From an uncultured Bacteroidales bacterium (GTDB lineage Bacteria; Bacteroidota; Bacteroidia; Bacteroidales; UBA932), in assembly GCA_910585445.1 (NCBI GenBank), contig CAJUEK010000007.1, positions 1 through 64,000 on the forward strand: a stretch of 64,000 nt of DNA, read 5' to 3'. A program made the translations under genes and the position numbers. Below the pieces are notes generated by a model, which saw nothing but the letters and a program-made list of their open reading frames with translations, did not search any database and was not told the origin of the DNA. Of this stretch, positions 8,529 to 16,111 are shown piece by piece; within the stretch, counting starts at the first letter, position 1, and each line of letters begins with the position of its first letter.

Positions 8529-8840
8529 ATGGATACGATAAAAGGTACTGATGCCATACGTAAGGCAGAACTGGTCTCAAAGTCCGGAGGTGATTTCTCA
8601 ATGGCATTCTTTCCGTTTTCGAGGAAAAAGCCCTCCAAAGGGAAAGTCGGTCTCAAAGTATCGGAAGGCTGTACATGTAGGCTGCCTCTTCCCCGTGACA
8701 GATTTGACATTGACAGCCGGCATTTCTTTCTATACTGCGACCAGGAACTGAACCCGAAGATGTGTTATAAGATACTGATAAGATATATCGGCTTTCCTGA
8801 AGACGGATACAAACTTAAAAAAGTAATATGGTATGAATAG
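8529..8840 (+). CDS. Conserved phage protein, 103 aa
   Basis: A small basic protein with a beta-rich look: RKAELVSKSGG, then FSMAFFPFSRKK, GCTCRLPLPRDRF and CYKILIRYIGFPEDG. I recall proteins of this type as common companions of portal genes in Bacteroidota prophages, but their function is unknown to me. The same frame is open back to a TTG at 8310. I chose the ATG at 8529 because the recognisable sequence starts there and a good promoter lies just in front. The stop overlaps the start of the portal-like gene by 8 bp. Confidence 0.6.
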   Translation: MDTIKGTDAIRKAELVSKSGGDFSMAFFPFSRKKPSKGKVGLKVSEGCTCRLPLPRDRFDIDSRHFFLYCDQELNPKMCYKILIRYIGFPEDGYKLKKVIWYE

Positions 8841-10305
8841 ATTTGGATACCTTTCCTCCGGAGGAGATGTATATACCTATCAGATCGGCGAATCGGACAT
8901 TCACGCGGCAGACAACTCGGACCCGGCATCACATTCATTACCGGCAAGAAACGAGCTGATGTCAGTATCCGGCTACTATGTCTGTCCTGCCGGCCAGGAC
9001 AACCTTGAGCCTAATACTGCTGACGACATGATTTCCGGCAACAGACTGCTCCCGGAACTCATCGAAAAACAATGCAAGATCCTATACGGAAGAGGTCCGA
9101 TGCTTTATGTGGATTCCGTCACTCCGGAAGGTGAAGTAATGCGCAAATATGTAAGGAACGACAAAATATCAGCCTGGCTCGATTCATGGCTTGAGAACGG
9201 ACTGCCGGACAGCTTTGAGACATACATCAACAAAGCCATCAGGTCATATTATTATTCGGAAGGTATCTTCACCAAGTGGCATCTTTCAAGAGGACTGAGA
9301 GCAGGACTGGCCGGAGCTGTTCCTGTAGCAGGGCTGGAGCATATCTCCGAACTCAGATGCCGCATGGCTTCCAGAAAGAATATGTCTGGAAAGACTGATT
9401 TTGAAGACCGGGACTTTGACACAGTGATTGTCGGGAACTGGGTCTGCGGTTTATCATCCGAATTCAAGGTATATCCGAGATTCGACTACGCAATGCCGAT
9501 ACAGCGCAACAGTGCTGTCTCCTACAGCAAGAATCCGACGCACGGAGAAGAAATTTATGCATATAATGTATTCTTCAAAGGCATCAAAGAATGGATCAGG
9601 GGAAGCAATATGACACCGGCATACATCAACAACTATCTCGAAAACGCCCTGTCCGCAAGGCTTCACATAATCATACCGAATGCCTGGGTAAGTGCAAAGG
9701 AGTCAGCACTGCGCCAGATGTGCGAGATAAATGCCAAACGGAAACTGGACAATCAGCCGATGATGACAATACAGGTCGGCAAACACGAGATGGAACCGGG
9801 AACCGAATATTCCGACGAAATACTCGGCAGATACATAAGCCTTGAGCTGAAGAACCTGACGGAATTCCTTTCAGGACGCGGAAAGAACCAGGGTAAAGTC
9901 TATGCCACCAGAAGTTTCATAAATGAATCCGGAGATGAGGAGCGGTGGAAGATTGAAGAAATACCGCAGAAATACAAAGAATTCATCGAGGCTCTGCTAA
10001 GTTATGACAAAAGGGCTGACATGGTGCTGCTGTCAGCCAAAGGAATAGATTCAAGCATAAGCAATGTGAGCAGCGAGGGAATCATATCAAAATCAGGTTC
10101 GGATGCCTACTACAATTATATGATTTACCTTACCCAACAGTCCATTCCGGAAAAGATTGTATGCGCAGATGTCAATTATGCGCTTAAGCTGAATTTTCCG
10201 AAGGACTATGCCCAAGGCATAAGGATAGGCTTCTATCGTCCTTCCGTACATAAACAGGAAGAGATATCCCCTTCAAAGAGAATGTCCAACCAAGATGAAG
10301 TGTAA
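8833..10305 (+). CDS. Probable portal protein
   Basis: A 490-residue protein one gene after the large terminase. Portal proteins form the dodecameric ring through which DNA enters the head. Size and order fit: LLPELIEKQCKILYGRGP (about residues 75-92) resembles the start of portal domains, and a long helical middle is followed by a mixed region (KGIDSSISNVSSEGIISKSG, near 398) of the sort seen in the crown of Bacteroidota portals. The C terminus is polar. No single motif is diagnostic, so the assignment rests on position, length and general similarity. Confidence 0.6.
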   Translation: MNRFGYLSSGGDVYTYQIGESDIHAADNSDPASHSLPARNELMSVSGYYVCPAGQDNLEPNTADDMISGNRLLPELIEKQCKILYGRGPMLYVDSVTPEGEVMRKYVRNDKISAWLDSWLENGLPDSFETYINKAIRSYYYSEGIFTKWHLSRGLRAGLAGAVPVAGLEHISELRCRMASRKNMSGKTDFEDRDFDTVIVGNWVCGLSSEFKVYPRFDYAMPIQRNSAVSYSKNPTHGEEIYAYNVFFKGIKEWIRGSNMTPAYINNYLENALSARLHIIIPNAWVSAKESALRQMCEINAKRKLDNQPMMTIQVGKHEMEPGTEYSDEILGRYISLELKNLTEFLSGRGKNQGKVYATRSFINESGDEERWKIEEIPQKYKEFIEALLSYDKRADMVLLSAKGIDSSISNVSSEGIISKSGSDAYYNYMIYLTQQSIPEKIVCADVNYALKLNFPKDYAQGIRIGFYRPSVHKQEEISPSKRMSNQDEV

Positions 10306-10307
10306 TC

Positions 10308-11153
10308 ATGAAAGCAACAGCACTGTATAAAGACCTGGCGGATTTCAGAAAATATGCTGACGGCCTGGAAGCGGACACGAGCTTCACGCAGATTTCCGCA
10401 TCCATAAGGTCTGCCGGAAGAGACGTCATCAATATAATCACTGCAGAAGTCTTCACATCCGTTGCATCCCTTGAAGACGAATCCGAGGGCAAGGAACTTC
10501 TGAAGACCGCAGTAGCATGCGGCGCACTGTACCGGTATCAGATTTTTGCATCCGTAAAAAAGAACAATACAGAATCAAAACTCTACAAATACCAGCATGA
10601 AGAAATAAAGGAACACCACATCTGCGCATATTGGCTGGCCATGGATGAGCTGCTTGACTGGCTTGACCTCAATCCGGACACAGGAGGATACTCCCAGACG
10701 GAAATATACCTTGAACGGGAATCATTGCCAGTACGAAATGCAAAAGAGTTCAACTATTATTACGGGATAGACAACTCCAGCTATTTCTTTTCCAAGGTAC
10801 AGTTCCTTATGCGTACTGTCTGGAAGAATATCCTGAAGCCGATGCTGCCGGAGAAATGGAAAGAGTCCGGGCAACTGTCAGATCTTGTCAAAAGGGTGCT
10901 TTGCTACAATGTGATTGCGGAAGCCGTCATGAAATTCGATGCAACAGAACTGCCGCGGTCCATAAGGTATGATTTCAATCACGAATATACCAAAGGCACA
11001 CTGATGCAGGAACGGGAAAAATTGTATGCCGATATCATGGCGGACGTCAATGACTGGAAAGACAACATCAGCAGCATCGTGAAAGCCAACATAGGCATGT
11101 CAAATATGCAGCACAACCCGAACAACGAATCAGATAAATTCTATTTCACATGA
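10308..11153 (+). CDS. Head-tail connector-like protein, 281 aa
   Basis: The gene begins 2 bp after the portal-like gene and its end overlaps the next by 4 bp. The protein is largely helical and polar, rich in Tyr (EFNYYYGIDNSSYFF near 145), with no membrane segment. Bacteroidota phages often carry a protein of about this length here (I think of DUF6712-type proteins) that may act at the head-tail junction. The family name is from memory and not certain. Context strongly supports a virion role. Confidence 0.5.
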   Translation: MKATALYKDLADFRKYADGLEADTSFTQISASIRSAGRDVINIITAEVFTSVASLEDESEGKELLKTAVACGALYRYQIFASVKKNNTESKLYKYQHEEIKEHHICAYWLAMDELLDWLDLNPDTGGYSQTEIYLERESLPVRNAKEFNYYYGIDNSSYFFSKVQFLMRTVWKNILKPMLPEKWKESGQLSDLVKRVLCYNVIAEAVMKFDATELPRSIRYDFNHEYTKGTLMQEREKLYADIMADVNDWKDNISSIVKANIGMSNMQHNPNNESDKFYFT

Positions 11154-12010
11154 TAAAGGTGTCTTTCAAAAAGAAAATTTATGCAATACCCACAAGATGG
11201 TCTGAGTTGAATCAGATTCAATTCATGGGTGTTTCAGAAGCCATGGAGCGCTTTGAGTCCGGAAATTGTGATTTTGAAGAATTCAAAATAATGACAACTG
11301 TCGCGATACTGCAGCTGAATACGAAGAGAATGAGGCCGACAGATGCATTATATGAAAATCTGTTCCGGATTTCAGAGAAATTGGATTTTCCATACACGAT
11401 TGAGGAAAAGCATGATTCCAGAGAAGTAAGCCTGAGAGTCATTCTTGACAGGCAGATTCTCCCGCAAATATACGACTACCAAGGCTATGAGTTTTCCTGC
11501 AGGAACGGAATGGCAGAGACTTCCATGTCCGCAGAAAGGTATGTCGACGCCATATCACTTATGCAGCTCTATTCCAAAAAGCGCAGTGACATTGTTCTTG
11601 ACCGGTTGACTGCAGTACTTTATGCAGGCAGCCCATACGGCATCGATTCTGTCAAGTCAGTCAATGCTGGAGAAATTCCGCATCGTCTGAAAATAGCGGT
11701 TTATTACAATTTCCGTGGAATACTGGAATGGATAAAAAGGCTTCCGAAATATGACATCTTGTACAATGGAACCGGAAGCGGAAATACAGCCGGCTCTCCG
11801 ATGGGACTTGAGGGAAGCATCTACACTTTGGCAAAATCCGGATACGGGTCATATAATGACATCTGCAATGTGAATCTGTTCACATATCTTGACCTGCTGC
11901 TGGACCAAAGCATCGAAAGCGTAAGGACCCTGAAAGGGGCTGGCCTGAAGCCCACGGAGATTGCCGAAAAGATGCACCTTCACCCTGAACAGATTATGAA
12001 TTTGCTATGA
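11150..12010 (+). CDS. Unknown phage structural or assembly protein
   Basis: A 286-residue protein, overlapping both neighbours by 4 bp. The N-terminal third is an acidic helical region. The last part (GLEGSIYTLAKSGYGSYND, about 222-240, then LKPTEIAEKMHLHPEQI) contains a possible short helix-turn-helix. I do not recognise the family with confidence; a tail assembly role has been a thought because of length and position, but no frameshift signal is visible in it. All four genes from the portal to 12540 are tightly coupled and probably work at the same step. Confidence 0.45.
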   Translation: MIKVSFKKKIYAIPTRWSELNQIQFMGVSEAMERFESGNCDFEEFKIMTTVAILQLNTKRMRPTDALYENLFRISEKLDFPYTIEEKHDSREVSLRVILDRQILPQIYDYQGYEFSCRNGMAETSMSAERYVDAISLMQLYSKKRSDIVLDRLTAVLYAGSPYGIDSVKSVNAGEIPHRLKIAVYYNFRGILEWIKRLPKYDILYNGTGSGNTAGSPMGLEGSIYTLAKSGYGSYNDICNVNLFTYLDLLLDQSIESVRTLKGAGLKPTEIAEKMHLHPEQIMNLL

Positions 12011-12540
12011 TATTGTTTGAACTTTGTAAATATTTTTCCCGCTTTGTCTCAAGAGCAGGGATCGAAAGCTTCTTCCTTGCCTCTTCAGGCGATGAGTATG
12101 ACAAAATGAGCCGTGAGCTCCTTGCGCTGCCGGACACCATGCGTATCCCTGAGCTTACCGGCTTCATTTTCGGCATTGACGAGACCGCTGTCAAGCAGCG
12201 CATTTCACAAGTAGCCGGCTGTTATCTTTTTGTCGACTATTCCGGCATATCATCTTCCGTTGACAAGCTGGATGTGAAAACAGATCTGATGCATATCGCA
12301 GTGACTGTCGCCATGCCGCGTCCCAGCGACGAAGACCAGTTCGCTAATATGATAAGCCAGGACAGATGCCTTGAATACATATCAGTCATCAGAAGTAATA
12401 TGCGCTATGACATAGACAAAAAAGCACATATCGAGTGGATGGTATTCCCGTCCAACATTTCACCGTTCGTGGCAAAGGAACTGTCAAACTCTTTCGGTTG
12501 GACAATGGAGTTTGACGTCAAGGGGATTGATATCGTCTGA
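12007..12540 (+). CDS. Unknown phage protein, 177 aa
   Basis: Last gene of the coupled structural run, overlapping the previous by 4 bp. The 177 residues form a compact alpha/beta protein: helical at the start (YFSRFVSRAGIESFFLAS), with strands such as CYLFVDYSG and MHIAVTVAMP and a C-terminal GWTMEFDVKGIDIV. Gene position would suit a head-closure or tail-completion protein, but I see no motif. The 214 bp behind it are AT-rich and mark a clear break in base composition before the protease cassette. Confidence 0.45.
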   Translation: MILFELCKYFSRFVSRAGIESFFLASSGDEYDKMSRELLALPDTMRIPELTGFIFGIDETAVKQRISQVAGCYLFVDYSGISSSVDKLDVKTDLMHIAVTVAMPRPSDEDQFANMISQDRCLEYISVIRSNMRYDIDKKAHIEWMVFPSNISPFVAKELSNSFGWTMEFDVKGIDIV

Positions 12541-12688
12541 AAAGGAACTGTTTTGATTACTTCGCTTCACATATTTACACCTCAGCATACATTCATGTAA
12601 TAATCGCTTCAGCATATCATAAAATAAAAGTATGATATTATAGGACATTATTACTATCACATAATATAACATGAGTTTGATGTAAATA

Positions 12689-12720
12689 TTTTGTTTTATT
12701 TAATAAAACACATATTTTTG
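12689..12720 (+). promoter_or_regulatory. Promoter of the SDH protease cassette
   Basis: TTTTG at 12689-12693, 19 bases, then TATTTTTG at 12713-12720: a full match to the Bacteroidota consensus. The gene starts 35 bp downstream. The surroundings (12590-12750) are very AT-rich. Confidence 0.7.
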
Positions 12721-12754
12721 CATAGAAGTATTGGTCATTTAATGAAATATAAAA

Positions 12755-13609
12755 ATGGTTCCATCTATAGACATAGCACTTCGTACTTTGCTAAATGACT
12801 CTTTAGCAGAATTGGAGACATCCATTAATAGTGATATTTTAACTTATTTTGGGCCGATTGTTGACGGCAATGAGAATGACATATTGAACATTGTTGAAGA
12901 TTTAGCTAAGTCTGAAAATAAGAGAGAACAACTTGCTGTTATTTTAACAACTAATGGAGGTAGTGCAACAGCTGTAGAAAGGTACGTTAATATAATTCGC
13001 CATCACTATAAAAAAGTAATTTTTATCGTTCCGGATTGCGCTTATAGTGCCGGTACTATTTTTTGCATGAGTGGCGATGACATTTGGATGGACTATTTCT
13101 CAGTCCTTGGACCGATCGATCCTCAAGTTCCTAATAAAGAAGGAAAATATGTTCCTGCTTTGGGATATTTAGACAAGATTAATGAGTTAATTTGCAAAGC
13201 TCAGAATAATACCTTGAGCAATGCTGAGTTTTTAATTTTAAAGGATTTTGATCTTGCCGAGCTGAAAGGATATGAACAGGCAAGAGAACTCACAATTGCT
13301 CTGTTAAAAAAGTGGCTTGTCAATTACAAGTTTCAGAATTGGAACAAACATAAGTCCGGCAGAGATGTCACACTCGAGGAAAAGGAAAAACGAGCTGAAG
13401 ATATTGCATCAAAACTTGGTGACAACAATGCATGGAAAGCCCACGGGAGGCCTATTGACATAAATGCATTGAAGGCATTAAAGTTGAAAGTAACTGATTA
13501 TAGTAATATGCCAGAAAGAGAGCATATACGAAATTACTATAAAATAATTCGGGACTATATCGCAAGATATAAATTTCCAATGTTTATTCACACTCGAAAA
13601 TTTTTGTAA
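12755..13609 (+). CDS. SDH-family (ClpP-fold) serine protease
   Basis: A 284-residue protein of the serine dehydrogenase proteinase family (SDH_sah, Pfam PF01972), which shares the ClpP/SppA fold. Visible marks are LTTNGGSA (about residues 68-75), equivalent to the DSPGG turn, and the nucleophile region CAYSAGTIFCMSG (Ser near 98). DDIWMDYFSVLGPIDPQV follows as in the family. A helical charged region (about 195-235) comes before the C terminus. It lacks a signal peptide and membrane segments. The gene is AT-richer than the phage genes around it and has its own promoter and terminator, so it is a cargo gene (moron) rather than part of the head module. The function of such proteins is poorly known; a host-takeover or defence role is possible but unproven. 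Confidence 0.75.
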   Translation: MVPSIDIALRTLLNDSLAELETSINSDILTYFGPIVDGNENDILNIVEDLAKSENKREQLAVILTTNGGSATAVERYVNIIRHHYKKVIFIVPDCAYSAGTIFCMSGDDIWMDYFSVLGPIDPQVPNKEGKYVPALGYLDKINELICKAQNNTLSNAEFLILKDFDLAELKGYEQARELTIALLKKWLVNYKFQNWNKHKSGRDVTLEEKEKRAEDIASKLGDNNAWKAHGRPIDINALKALKLKVTDYSNMPEREHIRNYYKIIRDYIARYKFPMFIHTRKFL

Positions 13610-13611
13610 TT

Positions 13612-13803
13612 ATGGAACATACTATAAAATTACAATCAGCACTGAAACAAATGGAAAGGCGTTTTGCTGGAGATCAACAAACCCGTTCATTTGAAAAGTC
13701 CATGAATGATTTCAATGATATGGTAAGGTCCGGTGTCATAAAGTCACGTGGCTATAATATATTGTCTGTAGAAAACAGCTACCTTACGACACAATTGGAA
13801 TAA
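13612..13803 (+). CDS. Unknown 63-aa partner of the SDH protease
   Basis: Starts 2 bp after the protease gene and shares its promoter and terminator. The 63 residues are helical and charged (QSALKQMERRF, SFEKSMNDFNDMVRSG) and end with a polar tail. I recognise no family. Tight coupling suggests it works with the protease, as an adaptor, inhibitor or substrate, but nothing in the sequence shows which. Confidence 0.55.
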   Translation: MEHTIKLQSALKQMERRFAGDQQTRSFEKSMNDFNDMVRSGVIKSRGYNILSVENSYLTTQLE

Positions 13804-13828
13804 GCAATCATAGAAAGTATAAAGTCAC

Positions 13829-13863
13829 GAGGCACCCATAAACAGGGTGCCTCGTACTTTTTT
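13829..13863 (+). terminator. Terminator of the SDH cassette
   Basis: GAGGCACCC pairs with GGGTGCCTC over a 7-base loop, then GTAC and a run of six T. It closes the cassette on the plus strand. Confidence 0.85.
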
Positions 13864-13900
13864 ATTGCATTTCAATGAAAGGCATTGGTGTGAAACAAAA

Positions 13901-13931
13901 AGAGGGCAGCCCAAAGTATGGGTTGCCCTCT
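13901..13931 (-). terminator. Terminator of the lone hicB-like gene
   Basis: GAGGGCAGCCC and GGGTTGCCCTC form a long stem (13902-13931). On the minus strand it is followed by TTTTTGTTTC, so it ends transcription of the gene at 13957. Confidence 0.8.
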
Positions 13932-13956
13932 GCCACATTGTATTGTCGCCAAACAA

Positions 13957-14370
13957 TTAAACAAATATAGCATTTATGTCTTTGGCAAGATTCTTCAAGC
14001 CTTTTTCAATTCTTTCAGCCTGAGCTTTTCTCGGTGTGGTGCCATTAAGATACGCCCACAATTGTTTTTGATTGATACCTGTGATTTTTTCAAGCCCCGA
14101 AAGCGAGAAAATACCGTTTTTCACATAATATACAAGGATGCTTTTGATATCGTATTTATATGACATTTCAAATTCACCGTCAAGGAAATCCGGATATCTC
14201 AATCCCTCTTCTTTGGCCGTGGCTTTGAAAAACTCAATCTGAGTCATCATATCCGCCTTGGCTTCCGCAACCGAAGCCCCGGCTCCCGTAAACATTTCCT
14301 TAATACAATAAACATCGTATGTGCCGTCTTCAGCACGTTCGATAATCGCGTCTATAACTTTCTTTTCCAT
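13957..14370 (-). CDS. HicB-like antitoxin without adjacent HicA
   Basis: A 137-residue HicB-type protein. The N-terminal half (MEKKVIDAIIERAEDGTYDVYC and GAGASVAEAKADMM) is the degenerate RNase H-like HicB fold; the C-terminal half (LEKITGINQKQLWAYLNG) is a helix-turn-helix DNA-binding domain. It is clearly related to the second HicB at 16112-16522. No HicA toxin lies beside it: the gene upstream is a ribbon-helix-helix protein. It may be an orphan antitoxin, act on the other HicA, or serve as a repressor. The start is set at the ATG of MEKKV; two earlier codons are possible. Confidence 0.7.
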   Translation of the reverse strand: MEKKVIDAIIERAEDGTYDVYCIKEMFTGAGASVAEAKADMMTQIEFFKATAKEEGLRYPDFLDGEFEMSYKYDIKSILVYYVKNGIFSLSGLEKITGINQKQLWAYLNGTTPRKAQAERIEKGLKNLAKDINAIFV

Positions 14371-14427
14371 AATCATAGTGTTTAGTGGAAGGGGCTTTCC
14401 GGAATTTTCAGCCTGCCGAAAGCCTGG

Positions 14428-14616
14428 TCACAGAGACTTTATGAGGCGGTTGACATATTCACTCATACTGAGTCCCTCCGTCTCGGCAAGTTGCTTCAGC
14501 TTTGCCTTTGTCGTAGCCTCTACTGTCAGGCCGATGGTTACAAGCGGACCTTCAGACGCCGTCTTGCGTCCGGCTCCCTTCCTCGCGCCTCCCCATGTTT
14601 TTTGTGTTTCTTCCAT
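14428..14616 (-). CDS. Ribbon-helix-helix (CopG-like) DNA-binding protein
   Basis: A 62-residue protein. The first 25 residues are basic and Gly-rich (WGGARKGAGRK); the rest fits a ribbon-helix-helix fold: a strand (LVTIGLTVEATTK) and two helices (KAKLKQLAETEG and SMSEYVNRLIKSL). It lies 57 bp upstream of the lone hicB-like gene in the same direction, so the two probably form an operon. The frame is open to a TTG at 14640, but the ATG at 14616 is preferred. A short palindrome just upstream could be its operator. Confidence 0.65.
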   Translation of the reverse strand: MEETQKTWGGARKGAGRKTASEGPLVTIGLTVEATTKAKLKQLAETEGLSMSEYVNRLIKSL

Positions 14617-14627
14617 AATATTGTTAT

Positions 14628-14642
14628 ATTTGTATTTCAAAT
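14628..14642. promoter_or_regulatory. Possible operator palindrome
   Basis: ATTTG, five bases, CAAAT: a perfect 5-5-5 inverted repeat 12 bp in front of the ribbon-helix-helix gene. Proteins of that fold usually bind short inverted repeats and repress their own genes; the link here is inference. Confidence 0.35.
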
Positions 14643-14648
14643 CCTCGC

Positions 14649-14828
14649 GGGGGAGGAGGAGGCCAACCCCCTCCCCCTTTGGTCAGCGATAATTTCCTAT
14701 CGAAATTCTCAGCTTTCCAATCCAAATAATCAGCTGGAACTTGACTTTCATTTGGACAAGGATTTAATCGGAAGTTTTCATATAGGAGCTTCCGGTCTCC
14801 CGCCCCTCAACCGAGGGGCTTTTTTTAT
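14649..14828 (+). ncRNA. Hairpin-rich region, possible small RNA
   Basis: The 521 bp between 14617 and 15137 hold no convincing gene. In this first part several hairpins follow each other: GGGGGAGG with CCTCCCCC and TTT (14649-14680), CGATA with TATCG (14688-14703), TTCCA with TGGAA, and CGGAAG with CTTCCG (14769-14794). Last comes a good plus-strand terminator, CCCCTC with GAGGGG and seven T (14804-14826). A terminator facing right with no coding gene on that strand in the preceding 850 bp suggests a non-coding transcript. I find no strong promoter for it, so its 5' end is unknown. Confidence 0.35.
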
Positions 14829-14927
14829 TTATTTCAATGAACTCGCATCTGATTGCACTACAAAGATATAAATAATATCTTGAATTACAAAATAAATCAA
14901 AGCTATTTCACGGAATTTCAAACAAAT

Positions 14928-14958
14928 CTTGCAGTTTTCAAATTTATTCCTACCTTTG
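14928..14958 (+). promoter_or_regulatory. Promoter of the structured RNA and small-gene operon
   Basis: CTTG at 14928-14931, 19 bases, then TACCTTTG at 14951-14958. The -7 element is a full match and the -33 is three of four. The expected start of transcription is near 14965. Confidence 0.65.
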
Positions 14959-14964
14959 CCGATG

Positions 14965-15128
14965 CTATTCACATACTATATCGTCTATCTTTTCTGCCGC
15001 GAAAGTATTTTCACGAAAGAAATATAGATAATTGCCTTGCATAAGGTGGAATTTACCGAGGAAACTTGGTGAAGTATATACGGCAGAGATGTTGTATGTG
15101 GATAGCCCACCTAAGTGCAGGGCTTTTA
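14965..15128 (+). ncRNA. Candidate structured RNA, about 165 nt
   Basis: From its promoter to a T-run at 15124-15127 this stretch can fold as a three-way junction. The closing stem joins GCCTTGCATAAGGTGG (15034-15049) to CCACCTAAGTGCAGGGC (15107-15123), with one mismatch and one bulge. Inside are ACCGAG-GAAA-CTTGGT (15055-15070, a GNRA loop hairpin) and ATAC with GTAT (about 15078-15097). The 5' part may form a further weak hairpin. An alternative stem, AGCCC with GGGCT followed by TTTT (15104-15127), excludes the long one, so it may act as an attenuator for the genes downstream. I do not recognise a known RNA family. Confidence 0.45.
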
Positions 15129-15137
15129 TCATTTAAT

Positions 15138-15488
15138 ATGTTGTTATTTATGCTATCCACAAACAACACCAACATCAGCACAAAAGCGCTGAGAGCAGCC
15201 AAGGAAAGTCTTGGCGAACTTATCGAGAGCACTGCAGCCGTAGCCGGCTGGTTCCAGCTCCTTTATGACATCACTGACGATGCCAAGGAACCACTGCTCG
15301 ACAAGCAGGTACTTTCCGAGTGCAGCCAGATGTTCATCACTGTCAACAGGCTGCTCTACCAGGAGGAAAGCAGGATGAAGCATCTCCAGATGATGAAACT
15401 CGTCGCCGAAAAGGCCGACAAGTCATTCCGGGAGCTCAGGGCCGACGCCAATACACAGGATCACGTTTTGTTCAACCAGGCAATGTAA
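15138..15488 (+). CDS. Unknown element protein, about 116 aa
   Basis: First gene of a three-gene operon behind the structured RNA. The protein is helical throughout: NISTKALRAAKESLGELIE, then LLYDITDDAKEPLLDKQVL and MKHLQMMKLVAEKADKSFREL. There are no membrane segments. I recognise no family. Two starts are possible, ATG 15138 and ATG 15150; the second gives MLSTNNTN, which looks more natural. An open frame back to 15066 would cross the RNA structure and is rejected. The start codon lies only 10 bp after the terminator-like T-run, so its expression may depend on read-through. Confidence 0.55.
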   Translation: MLLFMLSTNNTNISTKALRAAKESLGELIESTAAVAGWFQLLYDITDDAKEPLLDKQVLSECSQMFITVNRLLYQEESRMKHLQMMKLVAEKADKSFRELRADANTQDHVLFNQAM

Positions 15489-15500
15489 GGAGGATGCACT

Positions 15501-15791
15501 ATGGAAACATCTGAAATCCTGAAGTCCTACACCGGCCAGAAGCTCATGCAGGCTGAAGAGCGTTGGGGTAAGTCACAGCGTGAACTAAAGAATATGCGAT
15601 TCGCCTGCAAGCTCATCAAATCCAGAGCGGCAAGAGACCTCGGAATCACTGACGGACCGCTTGCAGAACTGGAGGACCACCTGAAAGACACCATTGTGGA
15701 AATAGGAGTGCTGCTCGCTGACATACTCATCGAAGAGGCACGCAGGAGAAGCCTCAAGCAGTTAGGCATCATGAAAGAGGAGGACAAGTGA
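15501..15791 (+). CDS. Unknown element protein, 96 aa
   Basis: Second gene of the operon, 12 bp after the first; a GGAGG lies 12 bp in front of its start, one of the few Shine-Dalgarno-like sequences in the window. The protein is basic and helical (QKLMQAEERWGKSQRELKN, then ADILIEEARRRSLKQLG). No recognised motif. Its stop overlaps the next start by one base (TGATG), so the two are coupled. Confidence 0.55.
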   Translation: METSEILKSYTGQKLMQAEERWGKSQRELKNMRFACKLIKSRAARDLGITDGPLAELEDHLKDTIVEIGVLLADILIEEARRRSLKQLGIMKEEDK

Positions 15792-16036
15792 TGGAAGCCA
15801 CGGCAATTCTGAAAAAGGCCATGGCAGACATATACTGCCAACAGATGATTGTCGAAGGCGTGATCGAGGGACTCCCGCCACAGGTGAGGAAACCGCTCAG
15901 CGGGACACCGGACAACGTCATAGACTCGCTTCACGAAGCGGTGCAGCTCATTTCATGCATCATCGTGGACATTGAGAATCCGGAATTAACGCCAGAAGAA
16001 CCCCTGGAAGAACAGGAGGAAATGAACGGGACATAG
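15791..16036 (+). CDS. Unknown element protein, 81 aa
   Basis: Third gene of the operon. It is acidic, in contrast to the basic second protein: helical at first (ATAILKKAMADIYCQQMIVEG), then VIDSLHEAVQLISCIIVDIE and a Glu/Pro-rich tail (TPEEPLEEQEE). Opposite charge and translational coupling make it plausible that the two proteins bind each other. The function is unknown. A GTG one codon earlier is possible, but the ATG at 15791 overlapping the preceding stop is preferred. Confidence 0.5.
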   Translation: MEATAILKKAMADIYCQQMIVEGVIEGLPPQVRKPLSGTPDNVIDSLHEAVQLISCIIVDIENPELTPEEPLEEQEEMNGT

Positions 16037-16054
16037 AACCGGCAGGAATCAAAA

Positions 16055-16086
16055 AGGAGGCACCCGCAAGGATGCCTCCTGCCGTT
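16055..16086 (+). terminator. Terminator of the three-gene operon
   Basis: GGAGGC (16057-16062) pairs with GCCTCC (16074-16079); GGCAGG just before could extend the pairing. It is followed by TGCCGTTT. A run of five A in front means it may also work for the leftward hicB. Confidence 0.6.
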
Positions 16087-16111
16087 TCCGGCACTCCCCT
16101 CTCAAGAAAGA

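Noticed and set aside
13918..14692. Rightward open frames opposite the hicB-like and ribbon-helix-helix genes
   Set aside because: They are antisense shadows. The leftward genes have clear folds and a terminator.
15066..15137. Start at 15066 for the first small operon gene
   Set aside because: This stretch forms the structured RNA and the terminator-like hairpin. Starts at 15138 or 15150 are more natural.
14617..15137. Retron or other RT-linked RNA
   Set aside because: No reverse transcriptase gene with a YxDD motif lies in the window.
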